DNA from: JACKJK01 sp046159835
GTDB lineage: Bacteria > Pseudomonadota > Alphaproteobacteria > Rhizobiales > Tepidamorphaceae
DNA: 64,000 bases
Assembly: GCF_046159835.1 (NCBI RefSeq)
Contig: NZ_JBJXCY010000002.1
Location: forward strand, 434,001-498,000
Direction of reading: 5' to 3'
In this document: in pieces, positions 18,987 to 28,380 of the stretch
How positions within the stretch are numbered: position 1 is the stretch's first letter
How the letters are laid out: every line of letters begins with the position of its first letter
Position numbers and translations under genes: made by a program
The notes under the pieces: model-generated
Told to the model about the DNA's origin: nothing
Seen by the model: only the letters and a program-made list of their open reading frames with translations
The model's database searches: none

Positions 18987-20528
18987 CTAGCCGGCGCTTT
19001 TCATCCACTGTGAATATGGATCGGCGCACCCGCGGTCATCCGGCACGGCCGGCAGGTCGCCACCACCGTCTTCGATCCCGCAAAGTGCTGCTGCTCTGGC
19101 TCGCACACACGATGGATCGGCGACCATCTCTTCGTAGCTGACCTGCGCGCACCGCCCCGGCATCAATTGCATGGCCGCGTCGATCATCGCGTTGTACCAG
19201 TCGAGATAGGCTCGAATGGCCGGCAGCGCGTAGGCGTAGCTGTTCCCGCTATCATAGTTCTTCATGTAGATGCGCAGCGCGAGATCGTCGACGTTGCGAC
19301 GCATGAGCATGAAGCGTGCCTCGGGCACGAAAGCAGCCAGGCGCACGGCAGCCGACATATGGCCGGGATGGGTGTTCGTGAAAATCGCCGCATCGGCTGC
19401 GCGCGCTTTCAGTTCCCGTGCGTAGTTGTCCTGAAACGGCTTTTCCAGCGGGATCGGCAGATCACCGATCCAGTCGCGACTGAGCAATCCCGCGTCCTGA
19501 AACGTCTGACGGACGGCGACTTCCAGCAGGCGGTTTTCGAACCCGCGTGAGACGCCGGGCAGGGTCGCCACGATGGATTCTGCGGTCGTCTTGCCGGAGC
19601 GGCTTGGCCCGAGGACGTAAAGCGTCACTGTATGACCGGCTTCGGGCTTGCCCTTGGGTTCCGGCAGCGGCTTGACGCTCGCCAGGCGCTCCAGGAACGT
19701 GTCCCTGTTGGCAGCATCACGAGCTTGTTCTTCAGCAAACAGACGCGCCTTGTGGGCGTTTGCCGTCTCAAGGTTTGTCCAGGCGCGGTCGTGGTCGCCT
19801 TTCGCATCAAGCAGCCGGGCGCGCGTGAACGCCACGCGTGCGCCCCACACCTCGTCACTGTCGGTCGAGTTGTTCCTTGCTGCGTCTAGCCGCCGCAAGA
19901 CGTCGATGTCGTGCAGATCGTCCGGAACGCGGCTGAGAATATCGAGCGGCGACATCTTGGAAGGATCGCGCTCGAGCACGGCAAGGGCTGCCTTGGCCGC
20001 CGGCGCCGCGCGGCCCATGTGCAGGTGGCACTCCGCGAGTTTGATATGAATATCGTGCAGTTCCGGCGCGCGGCTTAGGGCGCGCTCATAGGCTGCGGCG
20101 GCTGCCTCGTATTCGCGCGTTGCGTAGAGGATTTCGCCGAGCGTGGCATGAATGCTGGCGTCTTCCGGTTCGATTTCACGCGCCTGTTCCAGCGTGCGGA
20201 TGGCGGTCTCGGCGGCGCCAAGCCTCAGGTAGACGCCGGACAGTGCGGTCAGCGTACGCCAGTCGCGCGGGTTCAGCATGGCCGCCTGAACAAGTGGCGC
20301 GAGGGATTGCTTGAAGTGCCCGCGGTCGGCGAGCACGAGCCCCAGCGTGTGCAGCATCCCGACATAGTCGGGGTAGCGTTGCAGCACTGTCTCGCAGATC
20401 CTCTGGGCCTGAATGAGCTTGCCTTGCTGCCGCAGTGCCTCGGCCTCGTCCAATGCGCTTCGGGTTTCCACCAGCGCGTCGCGTCCATTGCGCGGCGCCG
20501 GGTGCCCCTGCTTTCTGCGTCTTTGCAT
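18987..20528 (-). CDS. TPR-sulfotransferase fusion protein
   Basis: A 513-residue protein joining tetratricopeptide repeats (about residues 35-200) to a sulfotransferase domain (about 298-513). The P-loop-like PAPS site reads GPSRSGKTT (307-315), and NTHPGHM and FMLMRRNVDDLALRIYMKNY match the 3'-phosphate-binding region of the sulfotransferase family. A GGGGAAG ribosome site precedes the ATG. The acceptor is unknown; proteins of this architecture sulfate peptides, lipids or glycans. There is no signal peptide, so it is probably cytosolic. It stands alone. Confidence 0.87.
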   Translation of the reverse strand: MQRRRKQGHPAPRNGRDALVETRSALDEAEALRQQGKLIQAQRICETVLQRYPDYVGMLHTLGLVLADRGHFKQSLAPLVQAAMLNPRDWRTLTALSGVYLRLGAAETAIRTLEQAREIEPEDASIHATLGEILYATREYEAAAAAYERALSRAPELHDIHIKLAECHLHMGRAAPAAKAALAVLERDPSKMSPLDILSRVPDDLHDIDVLRRLDAARNNSTDSDEVWGARVAFTRARLLDAKGDHDRAWTNLETANAHKARLFAEEQARDAANRDTFLERLASVKPLPEPKGKPEAGHTVTLYVLGPSRSGKTTAESIVATLPGVSRGFENRLLEVAVRQTFQDAGLLSRDWIGDLPIPLEKPFQDNYARELKARAADAAIFTNTHPGHMSAAVRLAAFVPEARFMLMRRNVDDLALRIYMKNYDSGNSYAYALPAIRAYLDWYNAMIDAAMQLMPGRCAQVSYEEMVADPSCVRARAAALCGIEDGGGDLPAVPDDRGCADPYSQWMKSAG

Positions 20529-20853
20529 CGTCTTCCCCGAAACGAGTCACTGCACGGCAACCGGGTCCAAAATGTCGGCTCGAACGACACCCGAGAACGC
20601 ACGTCAATATCTTTTGCAAGCTATGTGGCGCTCGTGCAACATTGACGTTGCGCGAAATATATCGCCACCACTCCTATAAGTTGCTGATGTTGAAGCTGTT
20701 TTCACACGGATCGACCGTAAATGGCTTACTTTTCTCAAAAATGCGCTGTTCAACAATCGCGCGCCGAAACACTCGATCATCTCCCCGTTGGCGAGTAACC
20801 TTGCGTCAAGCTGACACATTGCAGCTGCAGATTTTTTGCCTTGGGGGGCGACC
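20529..20853. other. Intergenic region, 325 bp
   Basis: Divergent promoter space between the sulfotransferase and outer-membrane genes. It is AT-richer than its flanks, especially 20640-20760. Apart from a short GCAAC-N6-GTTGC inverted repeat near 20636 I see no gene, RNA or terminator. Confidence 0.6.
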
Positions 20854-21585
20854 ATGATTTCGATGAAACGCACATTGCTTGGCGGCACGGCCGCGCTGGC
20901 GATTTCGGCAAGCACGCTCGGCGCCTCGCCGGCCGCTGCCAACGACATGTCATACTGGCAGGGCTGGTATGGTGGCTTGCAGGTTGGCGCAGCCTTCGGC
21001 GAGTTCGACGGTGCACTTTCCACCGATGACACGTCCACCGACATCGCCTACGGAACGGACGAAGCAGGCTTCGCAGGCGGCATCTACCTCGGCTACAACC
21101 ACCGGCGGAATGGCTATGTCTACGGTATCGAGGCGGACATCCTGTTCCCCGACATCAACTCGTTTTCGGCGTCCCCGGGCACTCTGGAAGACAGTGAACA
21201 CGTCATCAGCGATGGAATCGATGTGCTGGCTTCGGTCCGTGGTCGCCTCGGCTACATGGCGCACGAAAATCTGCTGGTTTACGGCACTGCCGGCTTCGCC
21301 TGGGCGAGCGTCGATCACCGGATGATCAGTTTCGACAACAGCGAAGAAGCGACGATTGATCTCGATGGTTTCGCGCCCGTGGTTGGCGCCGGCGTCGAAT
21401 GGGCGATCAACGACACCTGGGGCTTGCGCGCCCAGGGCCTCTACTACTTCTTCGACGAAAACCAGAATACGGAATATCTGAGCATCGGCGATGCCAGTTC
21501 AGGGGATTTCGGGAGTTTCGATGGCGTGTTCACGCTCACCGTCGGCCTGACGGCGAACCTGTCAAACCTGTTCGGTCCAAGATGA
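20854..21585 (+). CDS. Outer-membrane beta-barrel protein (Omp25/31-type)
   Basis: A 243-residue exported protein with a signal peptide ending about SPAAA. The mature part starts with WQGWYGGLQVGAAFG and contains GYNHRRNGYVYGIEADILF, RGRLGYMAHENLLVYGTAGFAWA and a C-terminal FTLTVGLTANLSNLF strand. This is the pattern of the alphaproteobacterial outer-membrane barrel family that includes Omp25/Omp31 and heme-binding Hbp proteins. The ATG at 20854 follows a GGGGGG at good distance. Monocistronic by context. Function inferred as structural or porin-like only. Confidence 0.85.
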   Translation: MISMKRTLLGGTAALAISASTLGASPAAANDMSYWQGWYGGLQVGAAFGEFDGALSTDDTSTDIAYGTDEAGFAGGIYLGYNHRRNGYVYGIEADILFPDINSFSASPGTLEDSEHVISDGIDVLASVRGRLGYMAHENLLVYGTAGFAWASVDHRMISFDNSEEATIDLDGFAPVVGAGVEWAINDTWGLRAQGLYYFFDENQNTEYLSIGDASSGDFGSFDGVFTLTVGLTANLSNLFGPR

Positions 21586-21658
21586 ACCGGTTTGCGGCGT
21601 AACGGCAGTTTTGCCTGCGCATCACAGCCAATCGTTGACAACTGAAAAATCGGGTCGC

Positions 21659-21681
21659 CCCGGGGTTACCAAACCCCCGGG
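21659..21681 (+). promoter_or_regulatory. GC hairpin in the carB leader
   Basis: CCCGGGG (21659-21665) pairs with CCCCGGG (21675-21681) around TTACCAAAC, about 110 bp upstream of the carB ATG. No T run follows, so it may be an attenuation or leader structure, or the terminator remnant of the upstream gene. A weak promoter TTACCA-N17-TATAAG overlaps it (21666-21694). Confidence 0.4.
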
Positions 21682-21788
21682 CTTCACCTATAAGGCCGCT
21701 TCAGCCGACAATTGAACACATGTGCAGCGTGCGGGGGCTCCGCTCGCCTTTTCCGCGCGCGCACAGCCTTGAAGGGCCGCACCGCTCC

Positions 21789-24700
21789 ATGCCGAAAAGA
21801 ACAGATATCGATACCATCCTCATCATCGGCGCCGGACCGATCGTGATCGGTCAGGCCTGCGAGTTCGACTACTCCGGAACGCAGGCCTGCAAGGCCCTGA
21901 AGGCCGAGGGGTATCGCATCGTTCTGGTCAACTCGAACCCGGCGACGATCATGACGGACCCGGATCTGGCGGACGCGACCTATATCGAGCCGATCACGCC
22001 GGACATCGTCGCGCGCATCATCGAGAAGGAACGCCCCAAGACGAAGGGCGGCTTCGCCCTGCTGCCGACCATGGGCGGGCAGACCGCGCTCAACACCGCG
22101 CTGTCGCTGCGCCGGATGGGCGTGCTGGAAAAGCACAACGTGGAGATGATCGGCGCAGATGCCGAAGCCATCGACATGGCCGAGGACCGCAAGCTGTTCC
22201 GCGAGGCCATGGCCCGCATCGGGCTGGAGACGCCGAAATCGGTTCTCGCCAACGCCTCCGACCTGAAGAACGAGGACAAGCAGCGCCGCCGCGCCGGACT
22301 CGAGCGCATCGACGCGCTGGATATTTCCGCCGAAGAAAAGACCCGTCTGCGCGGCGAGTTCGAGAAGGACTGGTCGGCCGGTGAGCGCGAGCGAGGCAAG
22401 CGTTACGAGGAAAAGGCGCTGATCGAGGCGCTGGAAGCGCTACCCATCGTTGGCCTGCCGGCGATCATCCGCCCCTCCTTCACGCTGGGCGGCACCGGCG
22501 GCGGCATCGCCTACACCAAGTCGGAATTCATCGAAATCGTTGAGCGCGGCCTCGATGCCTCGCCCACCAACGAGGTGCTGATCGAGGAATCGGTCCTCGG
22601 CTGGAAGGAATTCGAGATGGAAGTGGTCCGCGACCGCGCGGACAACTGCATCATCATCTGCTCCATCGAGAACATCGACCCGATGGGTGTTCACACCGGC
22701 GATTCGATCACCGTCGCGCCCGCGCTGACGCTGACCGACAAGGAATACCAGATCATGCGCAACGCCTCGATCGCGGTGCTGCGTGAGATCGGGGTGGAGA
22801 CCGGCGGGTCCAACGTGCAGTTCGCCATCAACCCCAAGGACGGGCGCATGGTGGTGATCGAGATGAACCCGCGTGTGTCGCGGTCCTCCGCGCTGGCCTC
22901 CAAGGCGACCGGCTTCCCAATCGCCAAGGTCGCCGCGCGCCTCGCCGTCGGCTACACGCTGGACGAGCTGGAAAACGACATCACCGGCGGGGCGACGCCC
23001 GCGAGCTTCGAGCCGACCATCGACTACGTGGTCACGAAGATCCCGCGTTTCGCCTTCGAGAAATTCCCCTCCAACGACCCCTCCTCCGCCGTCCTCACCA
23101 CGTCGATGAAGTCGGTCGGTGAAGTCATGGCCATCGGCCGCACCTTCGCTGAAAGCCTGCAGAAGGCCCTGCGCGGTCTCGAAACCGGGCTGGACGGGCT
23201 GGACGAGGTCGAGATCCCCGGCATCGGCCAGGGCGACGACAAGAACGCGGTGCGCAAGGCGCTGGGCACGCCGATGGCAGACCGGCTGCTGAAGGTCGCG
23301 CAGGCGCTGCGCCTCGGCGTCGACCACGAGCAGGTACATGCCTCCTGCGCCATCGATCCGTGGTTCATCGAGCGGCTCCAGGAAATCATCGACATGGAAG
23401 CCAAGGTCGCGAAGCACGGCCTGCCCGACAACGCGTATTCCATGCGGCTAGTGAAGGGCATGGGCTTTTCCGACGCCCGCCTGGCCAAGCTGACGAACCA
23501 GGGCGAGGAGGACGTCGCAGCCCATCGCCGCGCGCTTGGCGTCACACCGGTCTACAAGCGCATCGACACCTGCGCCGCCGAGTTCGCCTCGCCCACGCCC
23601 TACATGTACTCGACCTACGAAAGCCCGTTCGGCGACGTGCCGCATGACGAATCCGAGCCGAGCGACCGCAAGAAGGTGATGATCCTCGGCGGTGGCCCGA
23701 ACCGGATCGGCCAGGGCATCGAGTTCGACTATTGCTGCTGCCACGCCGCCTTCGCGCTGGCCGATGTCGGCATCGAGTCCATCATGGTCAACTGCAACCC
23801 GGAGACGGTCTCCACCGACTACGACACCTCCGACCGCCTCTACTTCGAGCCGCTGACGGCGGAAGACGTGCTGGAGATCATCCGCTGCGAGCAGCGCTCG
23901 GGCGAATTGCTCGGCGTCATCGTGCAGTTCGGCGGCCAGACCCCGCTGAAGCTTGCCGAGGCCCTTCAGGATGCCGGCGTGCCCATTCTCGGCACCGCAC
24001 CCGACATGATCGACCTCGCCGAGGACCGCGACCGCTTCCAGAAGCTGCTGAACGAGCTGAAGCTGCGCCAGCCGGTCAACGGCATCGCCAAGAGCGCCGA
24101 CGAGGCCCGCCAGATCGTCGAGCGCATCGGCTTCCCCGTGGTCATCCGCCCGTCCTACGTGCTGGGCGGCCGCGCCATGGAAATCGTGCGCAACATGGCG
24201 CAGTTCGACCGCTACATCACCGAGGCCGTCGTCGTGTCCGGCAAGAGCCCGGTGCTGATTGACGGCTACCTGTCGGACGCGGTGGAAGTCGACGTCGACG
24301 CCCTGAGCGACGGCGAGGACGTACTCGTCTGCGGCATCATGGAGCATATCGAGGAAGCCGGCATTCACTCCGGTGACAGCGCCTGCTCCCTGCCGACGCA
24401 CTCGCTCAGCCCGGAAATCGTCGAAGAAATCGAGCGCCAGACGCGCGACCTTGCCCGCGCGCTGAACGTCGTCGGCCTGATGAACGTGCAGTACGCGATC
24501 AAGGACGCCGACATCTACGTGCTGGAGGTCAATCCGCGCGCCTCGCGCACGGTGCCGTTCGTCGCCAAGACCATCGGCGCACCGATCGCCAAGATCGCGG
24601 CCCGCATCATGGCGGGCGAGAAGCTCGCCTCGTTCACCATCGACCTGAGCCCCTACGACCACATCGCGGTCAAGGAAGCCGTCTTCCCCTTCGCCCGCTT

Positions 24701-25256
24701 CCCCGGCGTCGATACGATCCTCGGCCCGGAAATGCGCTCGACCGGCGAAGTCATGGGTCTTGCGCGCGACTACGCGCTCGCCTTTGCCAAGAGCCAGCTT
24801 GCCGCCGGCACCCGCGTGCCCCTCAGCGGCGACGTGTTCATCTCCGTGCGCGACGGCGACAAGACCAAGCTGCTCGACACCATCCGCAAGCTGCGCGAGT
24901 TGGGCTTCAACATTCTCGCGACCGGCGGCACCCAGCGCTTCCTTGCCGAAAACGGCATCGAGGCGAGCAAGATCAACAAGGTGCTCGAAGGCCGCCCGCA
25001 CATCGTCGATGCCATCGAGAACGGCGACATCGCGCTGGTGCTCAACACCACCGAAGGCTCGCAGGCCCTGGCCGACAGCCGCTCGCTTCGCCGCGCCGCG
25101 CTGATGCACAAGGTCCCCTTCTACACGACGGTCGCCGGCGGCATCGCCGCGGTTCAGGGCATCGAGGCGGTCAAGGCCGGTTCCCTTGATGTGGAGCCGC
25201 TGCAATCCTATGTAGCCGCCCGTCGACACGTGATGCCGGAACCCGGCAACGCGTAA
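21789..25256 (+). CDS. carB: Carbamoyl-phosphate synthase large subunit
   Basis: A 1155-residue synthetase: two homologous ATP-grasp halves that carboxylate and then phosphorylate, plus a C-terminal MGS-like allosteric domain (about the last 150 residues, from ISVRDGDKTKLLD). GAGPIVIGQACEFDYSG opens the first half and GGGPNRIGQGIEFDYCCCH the second. The start is the ATG at 21789 (MPKRTDIDTILIIG), matching the family; an in-frame opening to 21720 is not supported. It works with CarA (14506-15753) to supply arginine and pyrimidine synthesis. Confidence 0.98.
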   Translation: MPKRTDIDTILIIGAGPIVIGQACEFDYSGTQACKALKAEGYRIVLVNSNPATIMTDPDLADATYIEPITPDIVARIIEKERPKTKGGFALLPTMGGQTALNTALSLRRMGVLEKHNVEMIGADAEAIDMAEDRKLFREAMARIGLETPKSVLANASDLKNEDKQRRRAGLERIDALDISAEEKTRLRGEFEKDWSAGERERGKRYEEKALIEALEALPIVGLPAIIRPSFTLGGTGGGIAYTKSEFIEIVERGLDASPTNEVLIEESVLGWKEFEMEVVRDRADNCIIICSIENIDPMGVHTGDSITVAPALTLTDKEYQIMRNASIAVLREIGVETGGSNVQFAINPKDGRMVVIEMNPRVSRSSALASKATGFPIAKVAARLAVGYTLDELENDITGGATPASFEPTIDYVVTKIPRFAFEKFPSNDPSSAVLTTSMKSVGEVMAIGRTFAESLQKALRGLETGLDGLDEVEIPGIGQGDDKNAVRKALGTPMADRLLKVAQALRLGVDHEQVHASCAIDPWFIERLQEIIDMEAKVAKHGLPDNAYSMRLVKGMGFSDARLAKLTNQGEEDVAAHRRALGVTPVYKRIDTCAAEFASPTPYMYSTYESPFGDVPHDESEPSDRKKVMILGGGPNRIGQGIEFDYCCCHAAFALADVGIESIMVNCNPETVSTDYDTSDRLYFEPLTAEDVLEIIRCEQRSGELLGVIVQFGGQTPLKLAEALQDAGVPILGTAPDMIDLAEDRDRFQKLLNELKLRQPVNGIAKSADEARQIVERIGFPVVIRPSYVLGGRAMEIVRNMAQFDRYITEAVVVSGKSPVLIDGYLSDAVEVDVDALSDGEDVLVCGIMEHIEEAGIHSGDSACSLPTHSLSPEIVEEIERQTRDLARALNVVGLMNVQYAIKDADIYVLEVNPRASRTVPFVAKTIGAPIAKIAARIMAGEKLASFTIDLSPYDHIAVKEAVFPFARFPGVDTILGPEMRSTGEVMGLARDYALAFAKSQLAAGTRVPLSGDVFISVRDGDKTKLLDTIRKLRELGFNILATGGTQRFLAENGIEASKINKVLEGRPHIVDAIENGDIALVLNTTEGSQALADSRSLRRAALMHKVPFYTTVAGGIAAVQGIEAVKAGSLDVEPLQSYVAARRHVMPEPGNA

Positions 25257-25368
25257 TTTCCCGCAAAAGCGACAACCTTTGCTTGACCGGCGCGAAAACG
25301 CCGATCACGCTGGGAAAGTTGTGAATTTGAAAGAACACGGGCGAAAAAGCGCCCGGAGGACACGCCAA

Positions 25369-25842
25369 ATGGAAAAGATCCCGATGACCGCTGCTGGCTA
25401 TGCCGCGATCGACGAGGAGCTGCGCCGCCGCAAGCAGACCGACCGGCCCGCCATCATCCAGGCGATTGCCGAGGCGCGCGCCCATGGCGATCTGTCGGAG
25501 AATGCCGAGTACCATGCCGCCAAGGAACAGCAAGGCATGAACGAGGCGCGCATCGCCGACCTCGAAGAACAGATCGGCCGCGCCGACATCATCGACGTGT
25601 CCAAGCTCTCCGGCGACGAGGTGAAATTCGGCGCCACGGTGACCCTCATCGACGAGGACACCGAGGAGGAGAAGGTCTACCAGATCGTCGGCGACATGGA
25701 AGCGGACGTGAAGTCCGGCAAGATCTCCATTTCATCGCCCATCGCGCGCGCGCTGATCGGCAAGAAGGAAGGCGATTCCGTTGATGTCGCCGCCCCCGGC
25801 GGTGCCCGCGCCTACGAGATCGAGAAGGTCGTCTACAAGTAA
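25369..25842 (+). CDS. greA: Transcription elongation factor GreA
   Basis: A 157-residue cleavage factor that rescues backtracked RNA polymerase. The N-terminal coiled coil carries the acidic tip (ARAHGDLSENAEYHAAKE, with the conserved Asp and Glu). The C-terminal domain follows from DEVKFGATVTLIDEDT. The start at 25369 has a strong AGGAGGA site. A small hairpin GGGCG-AAAAAG-CGCCC (25339-25354) ends right before that site and could tune translation. It follows carB by 112 bp, a pairing frequent in Hyphomicrobiales. Confidence 0.97.
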   Translation: MEKIPMTAAGYAAIDEELRRRKQTDRPAIIQAIAEARAHGDLSENAEYHAAKEQQGMNEARIADLEEQIGRADIIDVSKLSGDEVKFGATVTLIDEDTEEEKVYQIVGDMEADVKSGKISISSPIARALIGKKEGDSVDVAAPGGARAYEIEKVVYK

Positions 25843-25976
25843 GACGACCGGCTCGGCTGCGCGTATCCCGCGCAACCGTTCCTCACCTTTCGACAGTCAC
25901 GCTTGAAGCGACGGCTCACGCAGCCGTGCGCGCGAGTTGTCTTGCCCGGTGCCCGCGTTGGGCCATACTGGCAGGC

Positions 25977-26534
25977 ATGACACGTTTGGCCGCATTGATG
26001 ATTGCCGGTCTGCTGGCCTGCACGCCCCAATTCGCTGGTGCGCAGGAACAGAGGCCTGCGCAATCCTCTGACATTCGCGACTGGTTGTTCGAGGCCCTCA
26101 AGACCGCCCCGACGCAACAGATCGGCACGGAAGTGGCCAACCAGATCTGGCGGCACTGGTTTCAGCAGGCACCTGATGCAACCGCGAGCGAACTGATGGC
26201 AGCCGCCACCAAGCGGCGGAGGGAATACGACTTCGCCGGCGCCATCGAGATTCTCGACAAGCTCGTCGAGCATTCGCCCGAATGGGCGGAAGCCTGGAAC
26301 CAGCGTGCCACCGTCCTGTTCTTCCAAGACAGGTTCGACGAGTCGCTGGAAGACGTGGACAAGGTGCTGGAGCTGGAGCCGAAACACTTCGGTGCGCTTG
26401 CCGGAAAAGGCGTCATCCTGATGCGGCAGGGCCGCATGCAGCTGTCCCAGAAGGCGCTGCGCCGCGCGGTGGAAATCCACCCGTGGATCCAGGAGCGCAA
26501 CCTGCTTCTGAACGTGCCGGGCGAGGATCTATAG
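25977..26534 (+). CDS. Exported TPR-repeat protein
   Basis: A 185-residue protein with a hydrophobic signal segment (MTRLAALMIAGLLACTPQFAGA). Cleavage by signal peptidase I after AGA, or lipoprotein processing at the LLAC cysteine, are both possible. Two to three tetratricopeptide repeats follow (EYDFAGAIEILDKLVEHSPEWAEAWNQRA and DESLEDVDKVLELEPKHFGALAGKG, taken piecewise). It probably acts as a periplasmic scaffold; partner unknown. It converges on lrp, with 32 bp between the stops. Confidence 0.8.
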   Translation: MTRLAALMIAGLLACTPQFAGAQEQRPAQSSDIRDWLFEALKTAPTQQIGTEVANQIWRHWFQQAPDATASELMAAATKRRREYDFAGAIEILDKLVEHSPEWAEAWNQRATVLFFQDRFDESLEDVDKVLELEPKHFGALAGKGVILMRQGRMQLSQKALRRAVEIHPWIQERNLLLNVPGEDL

Positions 26535-26566
26535 TGCGGTCCGCTCATTCTGTCGGCTGATAGAGG

Positions 26567-27037
26567 CTAGCCTTCGATCGGAACCAGCGGCGCGTTCTTG
26601 TTCTGCCGAATGATGAGCGTCGTGCGAACCGAGTCGACATTCGGCGCGGCCGTCAACTCGTCGATCACGAAGCCCTGGAAGGTGCCGAGGTCCGGCGCCA
26701 CGCATTTCAGCAGGAAATCCACCTCGCCCGACAGCATGTAGCTCTCGCGCACGATGGGCCATTCCTTCACCTTGCGCGTGAAGGCTGCGAGATCGTTCTC
26801 AGCCTGGCTGGTCAGCCCGACCATGGCAAAGGCCATCACGTCCTGCCCCAGCGTCTTGGCATCCAGCAGCGCACGGTAGCCGGTGATGATTCCCGCTTCC
26901 TCCAGCGCGCGCACGCGGCGCAGGCACGGCGGCGCGGAGATGCCGACTCGCCGCGCGAGTTCGACATTGGTCATGCGCCCATCGTCCTGAAGCTCGCGCA
27001 GGATCTTCCAGTCGATGGCATCGAGTCGGCCTCTCAT
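26567..27037 (-). CDS. lrp: Lrp/AsnC family transcriptional regulator
   Basis: A 156-residue regulator with an N-terminal winged helix (DAIDWKILRELQDDGRMTN and VELARRVGISAPPCLRRVRALEEAG) and the C-terminal RAM ligand-binding domain (SGEVDFLLKCVAPDL, SVRTTLIIRQ). Family members sense leucine or other amino acids. It is divergent from trxB-lsrB, an arrangement related to the lrp3-trxB-lsrB locus described in Sinorhizobium. The 292-bp shared intergenic region contains an LsrB-type box. Confidence 0.94.
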   Translation of the reverse strand: MRGRLDAIDWKILRELQDDGRMTNVELARRVGISAPPCLRRVRALEEAGIITGYRALLDAKTLGQDVMAFAMVGLTSQAENDLAAFTRKVKEWPIVRESYMLSGEVDFLLKCVAPDLGTFQGFVIDELTAAPNVDSVRTTLIIRQNKNAPLVPIEG

Positions 27038-27217
27038 CGAACGATCCTTTCAGGCGCTGGCAGCATTGTTTCAAGCCGCGCTTATTTTATTGCCGATTCC
27101 ATTTTGGCGCAAAGACACATTTGCGGCACCGCAGAACGCGATCACACAAACTTTTCCAACGCTTTCGATACTTGTTTCGCCCGCTCCCTTGAATCGGTAT
27201 GTGTGCACACCCTAATG

Positions 27218-27238
27218 TCATGCGTCAGGCGCATAACG
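27218..27238 (-). promoter_or_regulatory. LsrB-type LysR box upstream of trxB
   Basis: Inverted repeat ATGCG-TCAGG-CGCAT at 27220-27234, which also fits the LysR consensus T-N11-A. Read on the minus strand, it matches the box in front of the sRNA (29317-29337) at about 17 of 21 positions. A perfect palindrome GTGTGCACAC (27201-27210) lies 10 bp to its left, as TGTGC-GCT-GCACA does at the sRNA. Likely autoregulation of trxB-lsrB and perhaps of divergent lrp (inference). Confidence 0.65.
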
Positions 27239-27329
27239 GCGCCACGCAGGCGGACTGTCTTCGGCGCGGGGTATTTTTGGATCGCCGGACGACCGCTTCG
27301 ACCAATTCAAGTTTCGTGAGGATTGCGCC

Positions 27330-28301
27330 ATGTCACGCGATGACGCCACCAAGCCGTCCCGTGTCGCCATCATCGGCTCCGGACCTGCCGGATACACGGC
27401 AGCCATCTATGCGGCGCGCGCCATGCTGGAGCCTGTCCTGTTCCAGGGCCTGCAGCCCGGTGGCCAGCTGACCATCACCACCGAGGTGGAAAACTACCCT
27501 GGTTTTGCAGACGTCATTCAGGGGCCTTGGCTGATGGAGCAGATGGAGGCGCAGGCGCGCCACGTCGGCACCGAGATCATCACCGACCTCATCACCGACG
27601 TCGACCTCACGCGCCGCCCGTTCCGCCTTCAGGGCGACAGCGGCAAGACCTACATCACCGACAGCGTCATCATCGCCACCGGCGCGCAGGCGAAGTGGCT
27701 CGGCCTGCCCTCCGAGCTCGCCTTCCAGGGCTTTGGCGTCTCGGCCTGCGCGACCTGCGACGGGTTCTTCTATCGCGGCAAGGAGGTCATCGTGGTCGGC
27801 GGCGGTAACACCGCCGTGGAAGAGGCACTGTTCCTCACAAATTTTGCCTCCAAGGTCACGGTCATCCACCGCCGCGACGCGTTCCGCGCCGAGCGAATCC
27901 TGCAGAACCGCCTGTTCGATAACGAGAAGGTCGAGGTCGTCTGGGACACGGTCGTGGAAGAAATCGTCGGCTCGCAGAACCCGACCAGCGTGACGGGCGC
28001 CCGCGTCAAGAACATCAAGACCGGCGAGACCCGCGAGATTTCCGCCGATGGCGTTTTCATTGCCATCGGGCACGCACCGGCGACGGAGCTGTTCAAGGAC
28101 AAGCTGGACATGAAGCACGGCGGCTACATCGTCACCGCGCCGGATTCCACCGCCACCAGCATTCGCGGCGTTTTTGCCGCCGGGGACGTGACGGACGACA
28201 TTTATCGCCAGGCGGTGACTGCCGCCGGCATGGGCTGCATGGCAGCGCTCGAAGCCGAGCGCTGGCTGGCGGCAGGCGGCCTGCGGGAAGCCGCCGAATA
28301 G
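27330..28301 (+). CDS. trxB: Thioredoxin-disulfide reductase
   Basis: NADPH-dependent flavoenzyme that reduces thioredoxin. The 323-residue protein has the FAD-binding GSGPAGYTAAIYAARA, the redox-active CATC (C140 and C143), the NADPH-binding GGGNTAVEEA and the C-terminal FAD motif GVFAAGDVTDD. It is followed by lsrB 79 bp downstream on the same strand and is probably cotranscribed with it. The LysR-type box about 100 bp upstream suggests control by LsrB. Confidence 0.97.
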   Translation: MSRDDATKPSRVAIIGSGPAGYTAAIYAARAMLEPVLFQGLQPGGQLTITTEVENYPGFADVIQGPWLMEQMEAQARHVGTEIITDLITDVDLTRRPFRLQGDSGKTYITDSVIIATGAQAKWLGLPSELAFQGFGVSACATCDGFFYRGKEVIVVGGGNTAVEEALFLTNFASKVTVIHRRDAFRAERILQNRLFDNEKVEVVWDTVVEEIVGSQNPTSVTGARVKNIKTGETREISADGVFIAIGHAPATELFKDKLDMKHGGYIVTAPDSTATSIRGVFAAGDVTDDIYRQAVTAAGMGCMAALEAERWLAAGGLREAAE

Positions 28302-28380
28302 AAGACTGATCCGGGCCTGCGCGGCTGGCGGCGAGAGGGGCCGCGCGGCTGACACGGACAGGCACCGTGGGGAGGCAACG